From contig CAYNPO010000007.1 of assembly GCA_964399165.1 (NCBI GenBank), forward strand, positions 62,001 through 126,000: a DNA stretch of 64,000 nt, read 5' to 3'. Within the stretch, counting starts at the first letter, position 1, and every line of letters begins with the position of its first letter. A program made the position numbers and the translations under genes. Below, in pieces: positions 61,064 through 64,000 of this stretch. The notes under the pieces were generated by a model. It worked only from the letters and a program-made list of their open reading frames with translations, did not search any database and was not told where the DNA came from. The DNA comes from UBA6144 sp964399165 (lineage in GTDB: Bacteria > Bdellovibrionota > Bacteriovoracia > Bacteriovoracales > Bacteriovoracaceae).

Positions 61064-61981
61064 TCAGTCGTAGATCCCCTTCTCTTCACCCTTGTAAGCG
61101 TTGGCCGCTTGCTGGGCGCTCGGAGAAGGAGCTGCTTGGTTCAATCTTAAGCCAGCCTGTTGACCTTGTGCAGTAGGCATGTTTTGCACCGGCGCGCCAT
61201 GACCTGCAACTTGGAAGCTGGCGACGTCGCGCAAGTAAACTTTCTGGCCGGAGACGGTGAGCACGGGCTCGCCGCCGTCGAAGGTCACGTTGGTGACAAG
61301 TCCCGTGGCCTGGGTGTGGGCCGGGACGTCGAGGCCGGTGGGACCCCAGGCCTTCACTTGCGCCTTGTAGGTGCCGGGGGCGGCGAGCTGCCCGTCGAGG
61401 GTGACGCCGTTCCAGGTGACGGAGTGGGAACCGGCCGACATGCCTTCCTTCCACATCTCGCCCACGATCTGATTTTTGTCGTCGATAATGCGGATCATGA
61501 CTTTGCCGGCCTCGCCATCGAGCTTGAACAGGACGTCGGCGTTGTCGCCTTCCTGGTTGAGCTTCATGGAGGAACCGCTGGTCACCACTTGCTTGCCCAC
61601 GAAGCTGGCGGCGTAGAATTTCTCCTGCACGCCCTGGTTCTTCTGGACCTGGTCGAACTTGGTGTTGAGGTTGGAGAGCTGCTCCAACTGGGAGAACTGG
61701 GCCAGCTCGCCGGTCATCTTGGACTGGTCCATGGGGTTCATGGGGTCCTGGTTCTGCAGCTGGTACGTGAGGAGTTTCAGGAACTCGTCCTTGCCCATCT
61801 GGTTGTGGCGGCCCGCGTCCCCGTTGTAGATGCTCTTGGGCTTCTGGCCGGTGGCGCGGTTGATGAGTTCTTCGTCGGTGGGGGCGCGTCCGGCGTTCTG
61901 GTTGCCCAACTGGCGCGGGCCCATGGTGACCTGGCGGTATTGCTGTTCCTGGGGTGTGATCGGACGGCCGATTTCAGGCAT
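61064..61981 (-). CDS. flgD: Flagellar hook-capping protein FlgD
   Basis: Caps the growing hook so that FlgE can polymerise. The 305-residue product has the N-terminal signature MGKDEFLKLLTYQLQNQDPMNPMDQSKMTGELAQFS (residues around 62-98), then the FLGD_Ig region (MSAGSHSVTWNGVTLDG). It is longer than E. coli FlgD because of extra N- and C-terminal segments. It lies between fliK and the flagellar operon protein. Confidence 0.95.
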   Translation of the reverse strand: MPEIGRPITPQEQQYRQVTMGPRQLGNQNAGRAPTDEELINRATGQKPKSIYNGDAGRHNQMGKDEFLKLLTYQLQNQDPMNPMDQSKMTGELAQFSQLEQLSNLNTKFDQVQKNQGVQEKFYAASFVGKQVVTSGSSMKLNQEGDNADVLFKLDGEAGKVMIRIIDDKNQIVGEMWKEGMSAGSHSVTWNGVTLDGQLAAPGTYKAQVKAWGPTGLDVPAHTQATGLVTNVTFDGGEPVLTVSGQKVYLRDVASFQVAGHGAPVQNMPTAQGQQAGLRLNQAAPSPSAQQAANAYKGEEKGIYD

Positions 61982-61984
61982 GGA

Positions 61985-63142
61985 TCAAGCCGCTTTTTCC
62001 CGCAGGACGTCCCACAGGTCTTCGCGGCGCTGCTGGTCGTGCCGGCGCTGGTTGCTCTCCGAACCGAACTGGCGGTCCTGGCCGTGGCCGGCGTGCTGCT
62101 GCCCGCCCATGGAGTCGTTCTTGGAGGAGTTCTGCACGTCGAGCTTCAGATCGCCCACGTTCACCCCCGCCTGGGTCAGGTGGCCCAGCAGTTGGTCCCG
62201 GTGCTGTCCCAGGAACGCCTTGGCGGAGTGGTCCTGGCCGAGGATGGCGATGTTGATCACGCCGTCAGTGGCGCGGTTCACGGTGATGTCGAGTAGGCCC
62301 AGATCCTCATGCCGCATTTTCAGTTGGACCGTGGGGTCCTTGGCGGCGCGCGCCTGGACCACGTAATCGGTGATCTGGCTCATGAGGTTTTCAGCGTCGA
62401 CTTTCTGCCCCTTCAAGGCAGACAGGTCGAAGACCTTGGAGGCCGATGGGGCGTCGTGCAACTGCGCGGGGGCCACGGCGGCTTCGGGGGCATAGGCGGT
62501 GGTGAGGCCAGCGTCAGCTTCGGTGGAGGGCTGACCGGACAGGACCGCGGTGAGTTCGTTCGAAGCCTGGGCGTTGGCGCCAGCGTTGCCGCCGTTGCCG
62601 ACCACGTTCTTGACCTGCATGCCGTAGGCATTGGTGACGGGGGCCTTGCGGGCGAAGGCGTTCTTCTGCGCCACGAAGTCCTGCATGTCCATGAGCTGGG
62701 GATCGACCTCGGCCTGGGCCAGGTCGATGGCGGGAGCGCGGCCGCCTTGGGCGCGCATGAGCATTTCCTTCATGGGGACCTGTACCTGCTCGGCGCCTTC
62801 GGGCAGGACCACTTCGTTCACCTGCTGGATCAGCGAGGGATCCAGCACCTTCGGGGTGGGCACGGTGGGATCAACCGGCAAGGCCTCGCCTTCCATCAGC
62901 AGGTTCAGGGCGTCGCCCTTGACTGGCGCGGCTTGGATGTTGGCGCTGGCGCTGAGTTCGGCGGAGAGCTCCGCGGGCACGCCGTCCACGGGAAGCATGG
63001 CCTCCTCGCCACCTTCCAGCTCGCCCATGAGGGCGGTGAGGAAGTCATCCCCCGCGCCCGCCTCGGCGGACGCGTCAGCCTTGCTGTCCGCCTGGGCGGC
63101 CGCTTTCGGCTGGGGGGCTGGGGCTTTGATCGGCGCTATCAC
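61985..63142 (-). CDS. fliK: Flagellar hook-length control protein FliK
   Basis: Measures hook length and switches export from hook to filament subunits. The 385-residue product has a long Ala/Gln-rich low-complexity N-terminal ruler and the Flg_hook C-terminal domain (VQLKMRHEDLGLLDITVNRATDGVINIAI ... LGHLTQAGVNVGDLKLDV, residues about 275-345). The ruler is short of recognisable motifs, as is usual. It is 3 bases upstream of flgD. Confidence 0.92.
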   Translation of the reverse strand: MIAPIKAPAPQPKAAAQADSKADASAEAGAGDDFLTALMGELEGGEEAMLPVDGVPAELSAELSASANIQAAPVKGDALNLLMEGEALPVDPTVPTPKVLDPSLIQQVNEVVLPEGAEQVQVPMKEMLMRAQGGRAPAIDLAQAEVDPQLMDMQDFVAQKNAFARKAPVTNAYGMQVKNVVGNGGNAGANAQASNELTAVLSGQPSTEADAGLTTAYAPEAAVAPAQLHDAPSASKVFDLSALKGQKVDAENLMSQITDYVVQARAAKDPTVQLKMRHEDLGLLDITVNRATDGVINIAILGQDHSAKAFLGQHRDQLLGHLTQAGVNVGDLKLDVQNSSKNDSMGGQQHAGHGQDRQFGSESNQRRHDQQRREDLWDVLREKAA

Positions 63143-63165
63143 GGGGCGTCGTACTCCTGTAGGGG

Positions 63166-63702
63166 CTATCTTTTCATGTTCAGGTATTGCTTTTGAAGCC
63201 TGGCAGAAACTTCCTTGTCCATGAGGTTGAAGATCTTGGAGGCCTTCTTGGGATCAAGCATTTGCAGGATGCGGACGGCGATGTCGGGCTCCTGCACGCT
63301 CAGCAGCTGGGCAGCCTTTGCCGGTTGCATGTTCGCGACCACGTCCACCTGGGCGGCGAGGCGGCCTCGGGCCTCCTCGTCGTTCTTCTCCACGCAGCCG
63401 AGCACGCCGTGCTGGCGCTCCTCGAACGACTTGATGCGCTTCTCGAGCTCGGCGCCGTTGATCTTCAGCTGGTCCTCCCGCTTGGTGAGTTCCACCGCGC
63501 GCAGGCGCAGGGCCTCTTCCTTGTCCACCAACTCCTTGGTCAGTTCGGTGACGGACTTGTTCTTGATGTCGTCCACGCGCTTGCGCACTTCCTCGGCGAC
63601 CTTCTTGAGATACTCCTCCTCGGAGTAGGTCTTGACCGGCTTGCCGGTGGCATGGGCGCCCAGCGCGCCCAGGGCGGCCAGGATGACGATGAGCTTTTTC
63701 AT
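63166..63702 (-). CDS. MotE-like flagellar/motility protein (MgtE-N type)
   Basis: A 178-residue exported or anchored protein. Signal sequence 1-19 (MKKLIVILAALGALGAHA), a long charged coiled coil (about 25-110), then MQPAKAAQLLSVQEPDIAVRILQMLDPKKASKIFNLMD, the MgtE-N-like region seen in MotE, which sits with the stator in some bacteria. GGAGGA precedes ATG 63702, which overlaps the fliJ-like stop (ATGA). Confidence 0.85.
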   Translation of the reverse strand: MKKLIVILAALGALGAHATGKPVKTYSEEEYLKKVAEEVRKRVDDIKNKSVTELTKELVDKEEALRLRAVELTKREDQLKINGAELEKRIKSFEERQHGVLGCVEKNDEEARGRLAAQVDVVANMQPAKAAQLLSVQEPDIAVRILQMLDPKKASKIFNLMDKEVSARLQKQYLNMKR

Positions 63703-64000
63703 GCTTGTTCCTCCGGGACCGACTTTCGGGCGGCGTCCCAATTTTGGACCATCTCTTCCACTTTCTGGTCCATTTCCTTGTTGGCGGCTTTTTTCCAGGC
63801 GAGGAAGTCCTTCTCCCGCAAGTTCTCCACGGCCTTGAGGTCGGCGCGTCGGCGCTGCAACTCCACACGCCGTTCCTCGATTTGCTTCTCCACGCCCTCG
63901 ATGAGCCCGTGCACGTGCTTGATGTGGGCGTCCTTGCCCTCCACCAGCACCGGGAAGAAAGCGGCGTGGCGGGCGCGCATGCCTTGGCCCATGGCGGACT
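63699..64000 (-). CDS. fliJ: FliJ-like flagellar export chaperone (5' end may lie outside window)
   Basis: A coiled-coil protein with the FliJ pattern: two long heptad helices joined near the middle (IEERRVELQRRRADLKAVENLREKDFL). Up to 97 residues are seen from the first ATG at 63992, but the frame remains open to the window edge and FliJ is usually about 145 residues, so the true start is probably outside. FliJ escorts chaperones to the export gate. Gene order fliJ-motE-fliK supports the call. Confidence 0.8.
   Translation of the reverse strand, partial: SAMGQGMRARHAAFFPVLVEGKDAHIKHVHGLIEGVEKQIEERRVELQRRRADLKAVENLREKDFLAWKKAANKEMDQKVEEMVQNWDAARKSVPEEQA

Overview
The window is a piece of a high-GC, Gram-negative, flagellated bacterial chromosome. 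Gene content points to Bdellovibrionota or a related delta-type lineage: a fliJ-motE-fliK-flgD-flgE cluster with the small 'flagellar operon protein', a FlhG-type ATPase paired with a J-like/HTH protein, many secreted proteases and small secreted proteins of unknown function, an alkyldihydroxyacetonephosphate-synthase homologue and a VKOR-DsbA fusion. This assignment is inference; no rRNA or tRNA gene is present to test it. Genes are tightly packed. No gene-free stretch exceeds 300 bases; the longest are 39406-39675 (hairpins), 59006-59227 (palindrome and terminator), 23119-23324 (promoter) and 38844-39036 (nothing recognised).

Layout. 1-8.2 kb: a carboxypeptidase-like fragment, fumC, a CPBP membrane protease, an astacin-like protease, an ADPS-like flavoenzyme, an RNA methyltransferase, a small lipoprotein and a RAYT transposase. 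8.3-13.7 kb (minus strand): an aminotransferase coupled to a DUF2126-like protein, a HIT protein, a 2OG-Fe(II) oxygenase, a MATE exporter and peptide deformylase. 13.7-22.4 kb: secreted or hydrolytic proteins (transglutaminase-like, papain-like, class D beta-lactamase-like), a ribosome-hibernation-like factor, an AlkB-like protein and leuS. 22.4-28.5 kb: a DGK1/VTE5-like lipid enzyme, then a tightly coupled run flhG-like, J/HTH, rluD-like, pgeF, VKOR-DsbA, tatD. 29-34.6 kb: a YhaM-like exonuclease, then the glycolytic operon gap-pgk-tpiA with secG.

34.6-36.6 kb: an AT-richer Fic (AMPylase) gene lies directly upstream of a TauE/SafE-type permease gene broken by a one-base frameshift. 36.6-47.5 kb: HD-GYP phosphodiesterase, ssb, a large TadE/G-like protein, a histone-H1-like polyampholyte, glutaredoxin, an HD phosphohydrolase, membrane proteins, a rhodanese lacking its cysteine, and a MarR regulator whose start codon lies in a perfect palindrome. 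47.6-49.3 kb: two tandem trypsin-like proteases. 49.3-53.8 kb: cell-shape operon mreC-mreD-mrdA-rodA without mreB. 53.9-55.7 kb: a PpiD/SurA-like chaperone and a ferredoxin.

The most striking region is 55.7-59.0 kb, an AT-rich minus-strand island between the ferredoxin and the flagellar genes. It encodes a SIR2-domain NADase and a HerA ATPase with a 4-base start/stop overlap (the known SIR2-HerA anti-phage arrangement), plus a third, unrecognised 94-residue protein with its own strong ribosome binding site. 59.2-64 kb is the flagellar hook cluster on the minus strand.
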